Assembly (NCBI GenBank): GCA_017407115.1
Contig: JAFQXD010000040.1
Span: 1 to 64,000, forward strand
Length of the DNA stretch: 64,000 nt
Direction of reading: 5' to 3'
Source: Methanobrevibacter sp.
GTDB taxonomy: Archaea > Methanobacteriota > Methanobacteria > Methanobacteriales > Methanobacteriaceae
The position numbers were made by a program, and so were the translations under genes. Positions 16,525 through 24,925 of the stretch are shown one piece after another. The notes beneath the pieces are model-generated. The model saw nothing but the letters and a program-made list of their open reading frames with translations. It did not search any database and was not told the origin of the DNA. Position 1 is the first letter of the stretch, and each line of letters opens with the position of its first letter.

Positions 16525-17334
16525 TTAAAATATATTTTTATCATAATCTATTCTGCCATTAGAATATTTTTCAAATATTACATTAGTATGTCGTTTACCA
16601 GTTAACCATTCTTCTCTGTTGTCTTTTAATTCGTTTAAGTTGTCACATATTGTATCCCAATCCCAGTTGGATTTGCGAAGTTTCATTACTTCATCCTCAG
16701 CTTCTTCATATGTTTTAAATGTCCCATATGAATCTGTTTCGCCATTAATTGTTTTAACAATATAATAGCTGCCACTACTTGATTGTCTAATATGAGTGCA
16801 GGATGAACCCAGTAATCTTTCATGTAAGATTATGCTTTCAAGCCATCCCTGTTTTTTGAAGTAATCTCTCCATCGTGTAGCTTCCTCTAAAGTATCATAG
16901 CATCCGAAATAATATAAGTGACCCTCTATTTTTTTACGGACTTGGAATTTACCATTATATAATAAGATATTTTTAACACTGGATCCATCTAGATTCAGGT
17001 TAATATCCCAATTGTTTTCAATGAAATAATCTCTCCATTTTTTAGCATCTTCTAGGGTATGGTATCTTCCAAAGTATTTTAGTTTTCCGTTTACTCGTTT
17101 ATGGATTTCATATGCCCCATTATGGATTGTAATATAATCTTCACCAGAGGAGGATAGTATTCTATGATAGGGTTTCCAGTTATTAGCTTGACACCAATCT
17201 CTTATCATTAATGCACCGATTAAAGTAGGGTAGCTGCCTAAAGTTTTCTGTTTACCATTAAGCCATTTAGTAACTCTGAAACTTTTATCAGAGCTACACC
17301 ATGAAACATTTGTGGTTCCTGGAATATTTTTCAT
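16525..17334 (-). CDS. Protein of four AP2-like DNA-binding repeats
   Basis: At least four copies of a ~45-residue beta-beta-beta-alpha unit lie in tandem: strands such as YEIHKRVNGKLKYFGRYHT, then a helix starting LEDAKKWRD and ending in NNW. Other copies read FQVRKKIEGHLYYFGCYDT and YYIVKTINGETDSYGTFKT. The plan matches AP2/Arm-type domains of mobile endonucleases and integrases, which bind specific DNA. With no nuclease attached it may be a multi-site DNA-binding protein. It follows the Xer pair in the same operon and lies near array A. Confidence 0.75.
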   Translation of the reverse strand: MKNIPGTTNVSWCSSDKSFRVTKWLNGKQKTLGSYPTLIGALMIRDWCQANNWKPYHRILSSSGEDYITIHNGAYEIHKRVNGKLKYFGRYHTLEDAKKWRDYFIENNWDINLNLDGSSVKNILLYNGKFQVRKKIEGHLYYFGCYDTLEEATRWRDYFKKQGWLESIILHERLLGSSCTHIRQSSSGSYYIVKTINGETDSYGTFKTYEEAEDEVMKLRKSNWDWDTICDNLNELKDNREEWLTGKRHTNVIFEKYSNGRIDYDKNIF

Positions 17335-17356
17335 ACTATCCCCACCTATATTTTTT

Positions 17357-18463
17357 TTAATCCATTAATCTGCGATGATTCAATTCCACTTCCTTAGTAT
17401 CGGTTAGAGCATAGATTGTGGTGGTCTCGATGTTTGCGTGACCTAATAGTACCTTGATTTGTTCTAAAGGCACTCCTTTATGCAGTAAATCGCTGGCGAA
17501 GTATTTTCTGAATTTATGTGGATGTGCTTTAACACCTACTTTCTGACCTAATTCACGGACTATTCTTTCAACCCCATTTACTAGTAAACGTTTATGTGTT
17601 CTACCTGTGAATAGGCTTGCTTCATTATCGGTTCTTGTTTCCAGATAGTTTTGTAAAGCTATTTTCGCTTTACTGTTGAAGTATGCTTCTCTTTGTTTGG
17701 AACCTTTACCATGCACTACTATACTGTTTTCATTGAAGTTAATGTCGCTGCGGTTTAAACCAACTAATTCATTAACACGTATACCACTTGATAATAATAA
17801 TTCGAAGATAGCTATGTTTCTTAGTTTAACCATTTTCTGGTAATCTGTAGTTGCTTGTTTTTGCAGTAATGCTCCTCGCATTTTTTCAATTTCATCTGGT
17901 GTGTAAGGTAATTTGATTTTCTTTTTATGACGGATCTTGTTGATTCCGATTAATGGATTGGACATTATGTATCCTTCATCACAGAACCATTGGAATGTAG
18001 TGTTCAGTACACGACGTTTATTATCAAGTGTCCTGTTACTACAGGTTCCCAGCTTCTGATTAAAGCTAAGGTAATCTCTTACATCTTCTGTGGTTATGTT
18101 TAATATGCTTTTTTGTATGAATTCGAAAAATTTAGTATCTTCTAATTCATAGTAATCTATTGTTCTTGGACTGCAACCTTCTAAAGATTTAGCTTCAAGG
18201 AATCTGTTTAATAATTCCCTGTTAATATGGTTGACATCCATGCTTTCTTCATTATCATCGGATACGACGATTTCATATTTCTTTAATACTTCAAGTATGG
18301 TGTCATTTAATCGTATTAATGCTTTACCATCAATGAATACTTTACATTTATTGATGATATTATCGTTTAATGTTTGTTGAATGTTTTTTTGTGGTTGATT
18401 ATATCCACCAACTACTCCAATTCCAGTATTTAATCCTACTGTATTAGCTAGTAAATTACTCAT
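17357..18463 (-). CDS. Xer-like tyrosine recombinase 1
   Basis: The catalytic set is complete: SSGIRVNEL (Arg), GKGSKQR (Lys), HPHKFRKYFA (His and Arg), LGHANIETT (His) and TIYAL (Tyr). The N-terminal ~190 residues hold a SAM-like core-binding domain, preceded by ~60 extra residues. The length is 368. It lies 16 bases downstream of a second complete recombinase, so the pair probably acts as a heterotetramer like XerC/XerD, on dimer resolution or inversion. Candidate targets include the nearby repeat array; this is untested. Confidence 0.9.
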   Translation of the reverse strand: MSNLLANTVGLNTGIGVVGGYNQPQKNIQQTLNDNIINKCKVFIDGKALIRLNDTILEVLKKYEIVVSDDNEESMDVNHINRELLNRFLEAKSLEGCSPRTIDYYELEDTKFFEFIQKSILNITTEDVRDYLSFNQKLGTCSNRTLDNKRRVLNTTFQWFCDEGYIMSNPLIGINKIRHKKKIKLPYTPDEIEKMRGALLQKQATTDYQKMVKLRNIAIFELLLSSGIRVNELVGLNRSDINFNENSIVVHGKGSKQREAYFNSKAKIALQNYLETRTDNEASLFTGRTHKRLLVNGVERIVRELGQKVGVKAHPHKFRKYFASDLLHKGVPLEQIKVLLGHANIETTTIYALTDTKEVELNHRRLMD

Positions 18464-18479
18464 AAAAACTCAAAACTCC

Positions 18480-19538
18480 TCAATTTGTGTATTTTTGATG
18501 ATTCAATTTAACAGCGTTCTGCTCCACCTCGACATATAGCATGGTCGTGGAGATGTTGTCATGGCCTAAGACTTTCTGAACCTGATCTATAGGCATGCCT
18601 CTTTTAATTAACTTTGATGCAACCGTTCTTCTGAAGCGGTGCGGATGTACATTTTCTACTCGGGATTTTTTACTTAATTCTCTCATACGGCGTTCAATAC
18701 CATTATGCATAATCCTTGGAGGTTCACGTACTCCTTGTTTATTCACTCGTGTATGTGTAGCTACGAATAATGCAGGATTATTATCCGTACGTGTTTTCAA
18801 ATATTTCTTCAAATGGACTTTAGCAGCATCATTCAAATAACATATTCTTTCCTTGTTTCCTTTCTCAGTTACTTTAAAAGTCATGCTATTGAAATCTAAA
18901 TCATTCCTGTTCAAATTAACTAATCCGCCTAATCGTATACCACTGCATAATAAGACTTCGAATATTGCTCTGGTTAATAGGTCTTCTTCAGGAATAGCTA
19001 ATCTCATCACTTCAATTTCCTCATCAGAGAATGGTTTTTTAACTTTTTTCTCATATTTAATAGGGCTGATACGAGTCATTGGATTTTTATAAATATATCC
19101 ATTATCACTCATTGTATTAAAGAAGCTATTCAGGGATTTACGATAATTATCAATTGTCCGGTTACTGGCGTCGTTAATGTTTTGAGCGTATTGTAGGTAT
19201 TGTCTGATGTCATCGGTGGTGATGTCATTGTAATGTTTGCCTAGGTATTCGAACATTTTCCATATTTCGTAATCGTATTTGTCAAGGGTTCTTTTTGATA
19301 ATCCTTCTATTCTTTTCATGTTTATGAATTCATTTAATACGAAGCGGTTCTCTGATTCTATATCGTAGTGTAGGTCTTCCCGTTTTTTGGTGAATGTTAC
19401 TTTGTTGAATTCATCGTTTAATATTTTGTTTAGTTCGTATAGTTGTGTGCCGTTTAGGTATTTTTCCATTCGGGATAATATTTCGTCGGTTGCTTGTTTT
19501 TGAGCATCCATGTTAATATAATCGATAGCTGTACTCAT
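18480..19538 (-). CDS. Xer-like tyrosine recombinase 2
   Basis: The catalytic residues are present: CSGIRLGGL, EKGNKERI, HPHRFRRTVA, LGHDNISTT and MLYVE. The start is ATG 19538 behind GATGAGATGAGGTTAT; the upstream frame to 19598 would run into the leader hairpin. It is first in the operon, 70 bases after a hairpin-leader promoter and 150 bases from array A. The order of domains matches its neighbour, so the two are an old duplication. Confidence 0.9.
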   Translation of the reverse strand: MSTAIDYINMDAQKQATDEILSRMEKYLNGTQLYELNKILNDEFNKVTFTKKREDLHYDIESENRFVLNEFINMKRIEGLSKRTLDKYDYEIWKMFEYLGKHYNDITTDDIRQYLQYAQNINDASNRTIDNYRKSLNSFFNTMSDNGYIYKNPMTRISPIKYEKKVKKPFSDEEIEVMRLAIPEEDLLTRAIFEVLLCSGIRLGGLVNLNRNDLDFNSMTFKVTEKGNKERICYLNDAAKVHLKKYLKTRTDNNPALFVATHTRVNKQGVREPPRIMHNGIERRMRELSKKSRVENVHPHRFRRTVASKLIKRGMPIDQVQKVLGHDNISTTMLYVEVEQNAVKLNHQKYTN

Positions 19539-19564
19539 AAAAAATAACCTCATCTCATCAAATT

Positions 19565-19642
19565 CTTTGGGTAAAATAATGATAAAACTAAAAAGCATAT
19601 CTTTAGTTTATATGCTAATATATGTAAAAACAAGTATATAAA
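19565..19642 (-). promoter_or_regulatory. Hairpin-leader promoter of the Xer operon
   Basis: TTTATATA (19635-19642), 26 bases, hairpin AGCATAT-loop-ATATGCT (19594-19616, 7-bp stem), ACCCAAAG (19565-19572), then the ribosome site. The hairpin sequence is unrelated to the others but the plan is the same. Confidence 0.65.
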
Positions 19643-19694
19643 ACTAATAGTTTTAAACTTAAAAAAATAATAAAAAAAAGAAATCAATACACTT

Positions 19695-20125
19695 CTATAC
19701 AACCCCATAGAAAAATCATACCCACAAAGATATTCAAAGATTTTCTATAATTTCTAATACACATCTATTGAATTGAATAGAAAAAAGATGACGACAAACT
19801 TTCTAAAGAATTTCTATTACAGCCAAAGCTAGCGAATAGAAAAAAGATGGCGAGAAACTTTGTAAAGATTTTCTATTACCCCATATACTGTTGAATAGAA
19901 AATAGATCATCAAAAAGATTTCAAAGATTTTCTATTAAAAAAATTCCAATGAATAGAAAAAAGATGACGATAAACTTTTCAAAGATTTTCTATTAAACAA
20001 AAAAAAGAATCATAGAAAATCTCAAGCAAGAAACATTGCAAAGATTTTCTATTAAATCGGATACAATTCTATTAAAAACAATACAAAAAGGAGAGCTATA
20101 AAAGTTTTCAAAGATTTTCTATTCA
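19695..20125 (-). repeat. Hairpin repeat array A (7 units)
   Basis: Seven 40-44 bp units, each flanked by AATAGAAAAT-type and ATTTTCTATT-type inverted arms, with the core CTTTGAAAAGTTT read on the minus strand. Spacers are mostly ~16 bases. The array starts at the stop of the wHTH gene and ends ~50 bases before the Xer promoter. It is the only one of the five arrays in this orientation. One unit shares its loop (ATCGTCATC) with a unit of array B. Confidence 0.85.
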
Positions 20126-20392
20126 ATCCTCTAGATATTGTTTTACTTCTATTCCTAAAGGAGTTAATCTGTATAATCGGCCTTTGCGTGCTTCCTCATT
20201 AATACATTCAATAAGATTATTATCCTTTAACTCCCTTAATGTCTTTGATATGTGGTTAGGTATTATATTAGTATCCTTAGCTATTTCCTTTGGAATTTTC
20301 ACTTCCCCTGGTTCTAAAGTATTCATTACTTTTACACGATAATTGGATATCTTCACATAGGATCCTTTTATTAATATATCATCATCCATCAT
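20123..20392 (-). CDS. Winged-helix DNA-binding protein
   Basis: This ~89-residue protein has a winged helix: IPKEIAKDTNIIPNHISKTLRELKDNNLIE (helix-turn-helix) then a wing RKGRLYRLTPLGIEV. It resembles ArsR/MarR-type archaeal regulators. GGGGTGA precedes ATG 20392. Lying directly against array A and at the end of its operon, it could bind the array or the Xer promoter; that is inference. Confidence 0.8.
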   Translation of the reverse strand: MMDDDILIKGSYVKISNYRVKVMNTLEPGEVKIPKEIAKDTNIIPNHISKTLRELKDNNLIECINEEARKGRLYRLTPLGIEVKQYLED

Positions 20393-20399
20393 TTTAGTT

Positions 20400-20552
20400 T
20401 CACCCCTCATCTAATTTGTCTTGTATGTATTTTAAAGTATACTCTAAGAATGAATCATAATCTAATATTTGATTTTCTTCACATTTAGATTCTACCCATC
20501 TTCTTATTATATAGTAATCACTTACTCTTGCAGAGATTACATTATCCCTCAA
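20400..20552 (-). CDS. 50-residue RHH-like peptide with TTG start
   Basis: The frame reads LRDNVISARVSDYYIIRRWVESK... to ...YIQDKLDEG. The start resembles a ribbon-helix-helix strand and helix. The TTG is spaced correctly from GGGGGTGAG, which overlaps the upstream stop. A likely partner of the adjacent winged-helix protein. Confidence 0.6.
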   Translation of the reverse strand: MRDNVISARVSDYYIIRRWVESKCEENQILDYDSFLEYTLKYIQDKLDEG

Positions 20553-20558
20553 AATAAC

Positions 20559-21398
20559 TCACCCCCATACTTTTTCAAGTATCTCACGAAACCTTTTATT
20601 ATAAATCTCGAAATCAGGGAGTTCTCGTTGTTTTCCTTGTGGTGTGCGAGTTACCTGTAGCCAAGTATATATCCAGTGACTTAAATTCCTGATAGCTCTT
20701 TCACTTAACCTGTTTAGTTTACAGTTGCTGCGGTAATAATCAATGCAGGTGTGCATATCTTCTAATAATTGTTCGCCGAGTAAATCTTTATCCTCGAAGA
20801 TGTTTAATAGTTTATCTATTTGTATGGGTGCATTAACATCATTGTATTCATCTATAAGAATCCAAGCTAATATCTGTCGGATACAGTAACAATATGTTTT
20901 AACTACACGTGGACTAAAGTCATCAGTCCGTTTATTATGGATATATTTCATATAGTTACCATAGGTCATGCTGCCGTAGGCATGTTTCAGGGTATTAACA
21001 TCAAACTCAGGTAAACCATTTAAGAAATCAGCGTTGCCTTTATAAACCATCGTATGTAATATATGTTCTCTTAATGTTGGGTTGGATTTGCGGTGTTGGA
21101 GTAAGGTTTTTGTAATATCCCATCCGCTAAAGTCTAAATCATATTCATATACTCTTCGGCCTAAATCATGCATATCTATTACATCCCTTTTACGCTCAAT
21201 AGTAAGATACTCTTCTACTGGTCGGATATAATAAAACCGTACATCATAGTCACTGTCTTCGTTGCTGAAGCCCCATCCTCTTGAACCTGATTCCACAGCA
21301 TATAATATTTTTATATTGAATTCTTTTTCCAGGTTAAATAATTCCTGGTTTACATAAGTGTATATTTCTTTAGATATTCCATTGATAGTGTCAGCCAT
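20559..21398 (-). CDS. RlaP-like nucleotidyltransferase
   Basis: The N-terminal nucleotidyltransferase motif is clear: ESGSRGWGFSNEDSDYDVRFYYIRP (GS...SDxD, residues ~37-60). It matches the large predicted nucleotidyltransferase family related to RlaP, the polymerase-beta-type enzyme linked to RNA ligases in RNA repair. The length (279) is typical. An RNA/DNA ligase is encoded at 56-57 kb, which fits an RNA-repair function. It could alternatively modify a host RNA or nucleotide. Confidence 0.85.
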   Translation of the reverse strand: MADTINGISKEIYTYVNQELFNLEKEFNIKILYAVESGSRGWGFSNEDSDYDVRFYYIRPVEEYLTIERKRDVIDMHDLGRRVYEYDLDFSGWDITKTLLQHRKSNPTLREHILHTMVYKGNADFLNGLPEFDVNTLKHAYGSMTYGNYMKYIHNKRTDDFSPRVVKTYCYCIRQILAWILIDEYNDVNAPIQIDKLLNIFEDKDLLGEQLLEDMHTCIDYYRSNCKLNRLSERAIRNLSHWIYTWLQVTRTPQGKQRELPDFEIYNKRFREILEKVWG

Positions 21399-21927
21399 CG
21401 TTTATTTCCTCCTTGTTATCTTCTTTTTTCTTATAGTCTCCTACAATTTTAATATCTTCTAATTGTCTGAGTAATGGTTCTCTTTTGTACCGTTTGCGAC
21501 CTCGTGTTTGCCGGACTATCCTTTTTTGTTCCTGTTCAATGTCAATAACTAATAGTTCTTGTAGGATGTTTTTTTCCCATCGACACATTTTTAGTTTATT
21601 GACTATTTCCCAAGCTTCCATTAGACTGTCATAATTGCCGAAGTGTGTTTGTCGGCCTTTAACTCTTTTGCTTACTTGGAATTTGCCTTTAGGAGTTAAT
21701 GTATAATATAGGGAATCTTCTCTGAAGCTATTTAATATTAGCTCCTTTACTTCTGGTGGTAATCTTCGGCGGTCCCAATCAACTTTCCTGAGTTCAGCTA
21801 CTACTAACTGTGCATCTTCCTCGGTTTTGACTCGTGCTAGTTTATGGTTACGGCCGTCAAAGTATTTCTGGACAATATATAAATCTTCGGTTTTATCGTA
21901 GGTGTAGTTTTTAGGTTCATCCATCAT
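21391..21927 (-). CDS. AP2-like repeat protein
   Basis: Two AP2-like units can be seen: DLYIVQKYFDGRNHKLARVKT-EEDAQLVVAELRKVDW (~8-55) and FQVSKRVKGRQTHFGNYDS-LMEAWEIVNKLKMCRW (~75-120), followed by a very basic tail (RGRKRYKREP). Such units bind DNA in homing nucleases and integrases. It sits between the methyltransferase-like and RlaP-like genes with overlaps on both sides. Confidence 0.75.
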   Translation of the reverse strand: MMDEPKNYTYDKTEDLYIVQKYFDGRNHKLARVKTEEDAQLVVAELRKVDWDRRRLPPEVKELILNSFREDSLYYTLTPKGKFQVSKRVKGRQTHFGNYDSLMEAWEIVNKLKMCRWEKNILQELLVIDIEQEQKRIVRQTRGRKRYKREPLLRQLEDIKIVGDYKKKEDNKEEINDG

Positions 21928-22646
21928 ATCAATGTTGTTTGTCCTGACGGTTTAACTGTTGACTTTGCAACAATCCTTTCATCATTATTATTACCATATA
22001 ATTCAATGAAATCTAAAGCTTCCTTTGATGAATGTATTTTTTCAATATGAGGCACGGGTATTCCATGGTATAAGTATTTGTTTACCCTCCAACCTTGATA
22101 AAATGTCTGTTCTAAACTATCCATTTGCATTACACTTCCACGAGCACCCATACTCCAAAAGTTGATTGTACACATCTTCACACTTGTTTCATCAATATCC
22201 TGCCCCACTAGGAATAAATCCCCTTTACTTTTCACATGTGTAGCTAGTAACATACGGCCACTACCACAGGCACAGTCATTAGCTATCTTATCAGAATTAT
22301 CCTCAAAGGTTTTATCCCTCATCACTAAATCTGTTGTAACTTCAGCAACACAAGTAGGACTATAGTATTGGCCTAATTGCTTTGATTTTCCCTGTGACAA
22401 TACTACTTGCTCATATAATTCACCTAACAAATCATAGTAAGGTTCAGTATTTAATATCTCACTTAATTTATTCAAGTAAGCCCCCAACAAATCTTGATAT
22501 GCTTCTTCGTTCCCATGATAATTAGGTGGTTCTTCATTACAGTATAGTAAGTTGATTCTAATCACATAATCTAACCAATCATTCCATATTACACTACGGT
22601 CATTATATCTTGCTAGTTCTTCGAATATTTCCTCAAATGTCCTCAT
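21924..22646 (-). CDS. N6 adenine methyltransferase-like protein lacking NPPY
   Basis: The SAM-binding part is clear: KQLGQYYSPTCVAEV (motif X) and ANDCACGSGRMLLATHV (motif I), then LVGQDIDETSVKMC (motif II) and MQMDSL (motif III). The catalytic NPPY/F motif IV expected next is missing; the sequence reads GWRVNKYLYHGIPVPHIEKI. It is therefore a SAM-binding relative, perhaps an RNA or nucleotide modifier or a decoy. The start is ATG 22646 with GGGGG upstream; the frame to 22739 overlaps a small gene. Confidence 0.75.
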   Translation of the reverse strand: MRTFEEIFEELARYNDRSVIWNDWLDYVIRINLLYCNEEPPNYHGNEEAYQDLLGAYLNKLSEILNTEPYYDLLGELYEQVVLSQGKSKQLGQYYSPTCVAEVTTDLVMRDKTFEDNSDKIANDCACGSGRMLLATHVKSKGDLFLVGQDIDETSVKMCTINFWSMGARGSVMQMDSLEQTFYQGWRVNKYLYHGIPVPHIEKIHSSKEALDFIELYGNNNDERIVAKSTVKPSGQTTLI

Positions 22647-22800
22647 AAATATCTTTACCCCCTTTTCTTTTTTTGTATAACTTCCCATCTTCGTAGAATA
22701 TTGTATATTCTTCCATTTCCTTGAATATACAATTATCACAATCCATATGATTTATACAATATGGAATGTATTTCATGTATTTTGCACATGGAACTATCAT
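22633..22800 (-). CDS. 55-residue zinc-binding peptide
   Basis: The sequence MIVPCAKYMKYIPYC..HMDCDNCIFKEM has five Cys and a His with the CxxC spacing of a small zinc knuckle. A basic patch YKKRKGGKD follows. GAGGAAGAGAA precedes the ATG, and the stop overlaps the methyltransferase-like gene by 14 bases. It belongs to the mini zinc family of this window. Confidence 0.65.
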   Translation of the reverse strand: MIVPCAKYMKYIPYCINHMDCDNCIFKEMEEYTIFYEDGKLYKKRKGGKDIYEDI

Positions 22801-22827
22801 TTCTCTTCCTCTTGCAATAATTTTTTT

Positions 22828-24207
22828 TTATCTTCCGATTATATTGGTTCCGTATTCTCGTCTTTTTTCCGGATTGTTTATTAGTGTTAATGTGTCTTTT
22901 TCGGTGTGGATTATTAATTCACGAAATTCAGGATCATCATAATATCTTGTAATAATGACCAAGTATCGTGTGTCGATGTGGTAGTAGGTTTTTAGTATGC
23001 TTTTCATGCAAGCGTATTTGTCATGTGCATGGGTATAATCGTGCAGTATTCTGCGTACTGTGGGTAAGTCTAGTCCTGTATCATTGCTGTCTATGTATAA
23101 TCGGTTGTCTATGATTGTGAATTTATGTTCCTTTGATGGGTCTTCGAATTTTTCCAGGTACTCATCGAATACTCCTTGTTGGATATTATATATGACTCTC
23201 ATTAGTTGCATTGCGGATAATCCTGTTTCTTTAGCACATGCTTGTCTTGGTAGTTGACTGTAGATCCATCTTGGCAGACTGTTTTTTATGTGCAAGACGT
23301 CTAATATGTTGAAGTTAAGTTTTGGATTGCCTTGTCCTTTACGGTAGATGTCTATTCCTTTAACTCCTGTGAGAGTATATAATTTTTTACAGGATTCATG
23401 TATAGTGAAGGCCAGGTCTTGTTCGGGTAATTCTTTTCTTTGATTGTAGTTGTGGAGTATCTTGTTGAATGTGCCTTCTTCTATATTCCAGATTACTCGT
23501 TTTATTGTTCCTGGTGATAAGCTGGGATATTCTTTACTTATACGTGTGTAATCGTAATCGTTTACATAATAGTAGGGTATTTTTTCTTTTATTTGTATGA
23601 TGTCTTCTATTGTGAATTTGGTTGGTTTTCCATGGTTGTCTTTGTTTTTGAATCTTCCATCTGGTAAGAGTGTTAAACTGTATTTTTTCCTTTGGGATAA
23701 CGGTATGTTCATTAAATGTTTACCTGGTTCTACTCTAGGTAAGTTTTCTGGAGTATCATCCACTAGCACTGTTGTTATAGGATAATTTTTAAATGGAGAT
23801 TTATATGGTTCATCTTCACTTTTTTTGAGGCCGTGTTCTTTGACTAGGTAATTGTATCCTATGCGTGTGGCTTTGCGGATTTCAGCATCAGTTAAAGTTA
23901 CTGTATCCATGGTTTTAACTAAATCAGATATCTTTGTGGATTCAATTTTCACTCTACGAGTAATAGCATCTGATTCTTTACTGATTTCATCAATTAAACC
24001 TGTTTTAACTTTGGTTATATCGGTGGCGATTATTTCAAATTCCTTGTTTAAATGATTTAATAAGTCTAGATGGTCTTGTTTCAACCTTTTTATTTCTTTC
24101 ATTAGTAGTTGGTTGAATTCTTTTTGTTCATCTAACTGTTTTAGTATCTGGGTTTCGGTCTCACTGGGACCTTCTTCTGTTTTTTGTTTTCGATTGAATA
24201 TACTCAT
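22828..24207 (-). CDS. Coiled-coil protein with duplicated HTH-like units
   Basis: Residues ~10-100 are a long coiled coil. Two related segments follow: IPYYYVNDYDYTRISKEYPS...RVIWNIEEGTFNKIL and LPRWIYSQLPRQACAKETGL...RVIYNIQQGVFDEYL. Both look like helix-turn-helix units, so the protein probably dimerises and binds DNA. It is first in its operon behind a hairpin-leader promoter and close to array B. No known family. Confidence 0.72.
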   Translation of the reverse strand: MSIFNRKQKTEEGPSETETQILKQLDEQKEFNQLLMKEIKRLKQDHLDLLNHLNKEFEIIATDITKVKTGLIDEISKESDAITRRVKIESTKISDLVKTMDTVTLTDAEIRKATRIGYNYLVKEHGLKKSEDEPYKSPFKNYPITTVLVDDTPENLPRVEPGKHLMNIPLSQRKKYSLTLLPDGRFKNKDNHGKPTKFTIEDIIQIKEKIPYYYVNDYDYTRISKEYPSLSPGTIKRVIWNIEEGTFNKILHNYNQRKELPEQDLAFTIHESCKKLYTLTGVKGIDIYRKGQGNPKLNFNILDVLHIKNSLPRWIYSQLPRQACAKETGLSAMQLMRVIYNIQQGVFDEYLEKFEDPSKEHKFTIIDNRLYIDSNDTGLDLPTVRRILHDYTHAHDKYACMKSILKTYYHIDTRYLVIITRYYDDPEFRELIIHTEKDTLTLINNPEKRREYGTNIIGR

Positions 24208-24233
24208 CGTTTATCATCTCAATATGTTTTTTT

Positions 24234-24307
24234 CTTTGGGTAAAAAAAATTTGTATAGCTTATTTTTTTAAACTATAATTTAATATATAATATTAATAAT
24301 ATTTAAA
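24234..24307 (-). promoter_or_regulatory. Hairpin-leader promoter
   Basis: TTTAAATA (24300-24307), 30 bases, hairpin TATAG...CTATA extendable to 9 bp with one wobble (24254-24277), ACCCAAAG (24234-24241), then TGAGATGAT and the ATG region. Confidence 0.65.
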
Positions 24308-24348
24308 TGTAATGTATATGATATTAAAAAATGTGTATAAAAAAGAAA

Positions 24349-24695
24349 TATTCTATTAAAAAGTATAGAAATGTATCCATTATTATAGAAAATCCGTGAA
24401 AAGTTTAATGATCTTCTTTTTCTATCCAACAGGATATGATGGAATAGAAAATCTTTAGAAAGTTTATCGTCATCTTTTTTCTATTCAACAGTATGGGATG
24501 TAATAGAAAATCCTTGAAAAGTTTCTAGCCATAAATTTTCTACACTCACCAATATAACCTAATAGAAAATCTTTGAAAAGTTTATGCCCCTAAATCATGT
24601 ATTCAAAAAAAATAAGTGAATAGAAAATCCATAAAAAGTTTATGAGCAAGAATTTTCTATTAAACACTATAGAAATGTATCAGATAATATAGAAA
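24349..24695 (+). repeat. Hairpin repeat array B (5 units)
   Basis: Five 42-43 bp units with AATAGAAAAT/ATTTTCTATT arms and the CTTTGAAAAGTTT core on the plus strand. Spacers such as CAACAGTATGGGATGT (16 bases) resemble one in array A. Both ends carry a TATAGAAATGTAT variant that looks like an array terminus. The array starts ~8 bases after the ferredoxin stop. Confidence 0.85.
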
Positions 24696-24702
24696 AAAAC
24701 TC

Positions 24703-24924
24703 TTACCATCTTTCAATCTTTATAGCATCGTAATGGCATACTTCCTGACAAGGAGCTGGTTTACTAAAGCGGTTAGTGCAATGATGACATGGGACATACT
24801 CATATTTCTCATGAGGACAATCATCACGGTGCCCTCCGAGGAAATCCTTTCCATTTTCTTTACAGGCTCGTACACAGCGACCACACTTTATACAATTACT
24901 GTTAGTACTGAAATAGGTATCCAT
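24703..24924 (-). CDS. Bacterial-type 2[4Fe-4S] ferredoxin
   Basis: Two cluster motifs are visible: CIKCGRCVRAC (~11-21) and CHHCTNRFSKPAPCQEVC (~48-65) with AI after it. The length (73) and the spacing fit an electron-transfer ferredoxin or a polyferredoxin-like subunit. ATG 24924 behind GGAGATG was chosen; the frame continuing to 25002 overlaps the upstream gene. A ferredoxin at the end of an element operon is unusual. Confidence 0.85.
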   Translation of the reverse strand: MDTYFSTNSNCIKCGRCVRACKENGKDFLGGHRDDCPHEKYEYVPCHHCTNRFSKPAPCQEVCHYDAIKIERW

Positions 24925-24925
24925 T

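Noticed and set aside
19695-20125. CRISPR array
   Set aside because: Units are hairpins of 43 bases with variable loops, spacers are 16 bases and partly recurrent, and no cas gene is present in the window.
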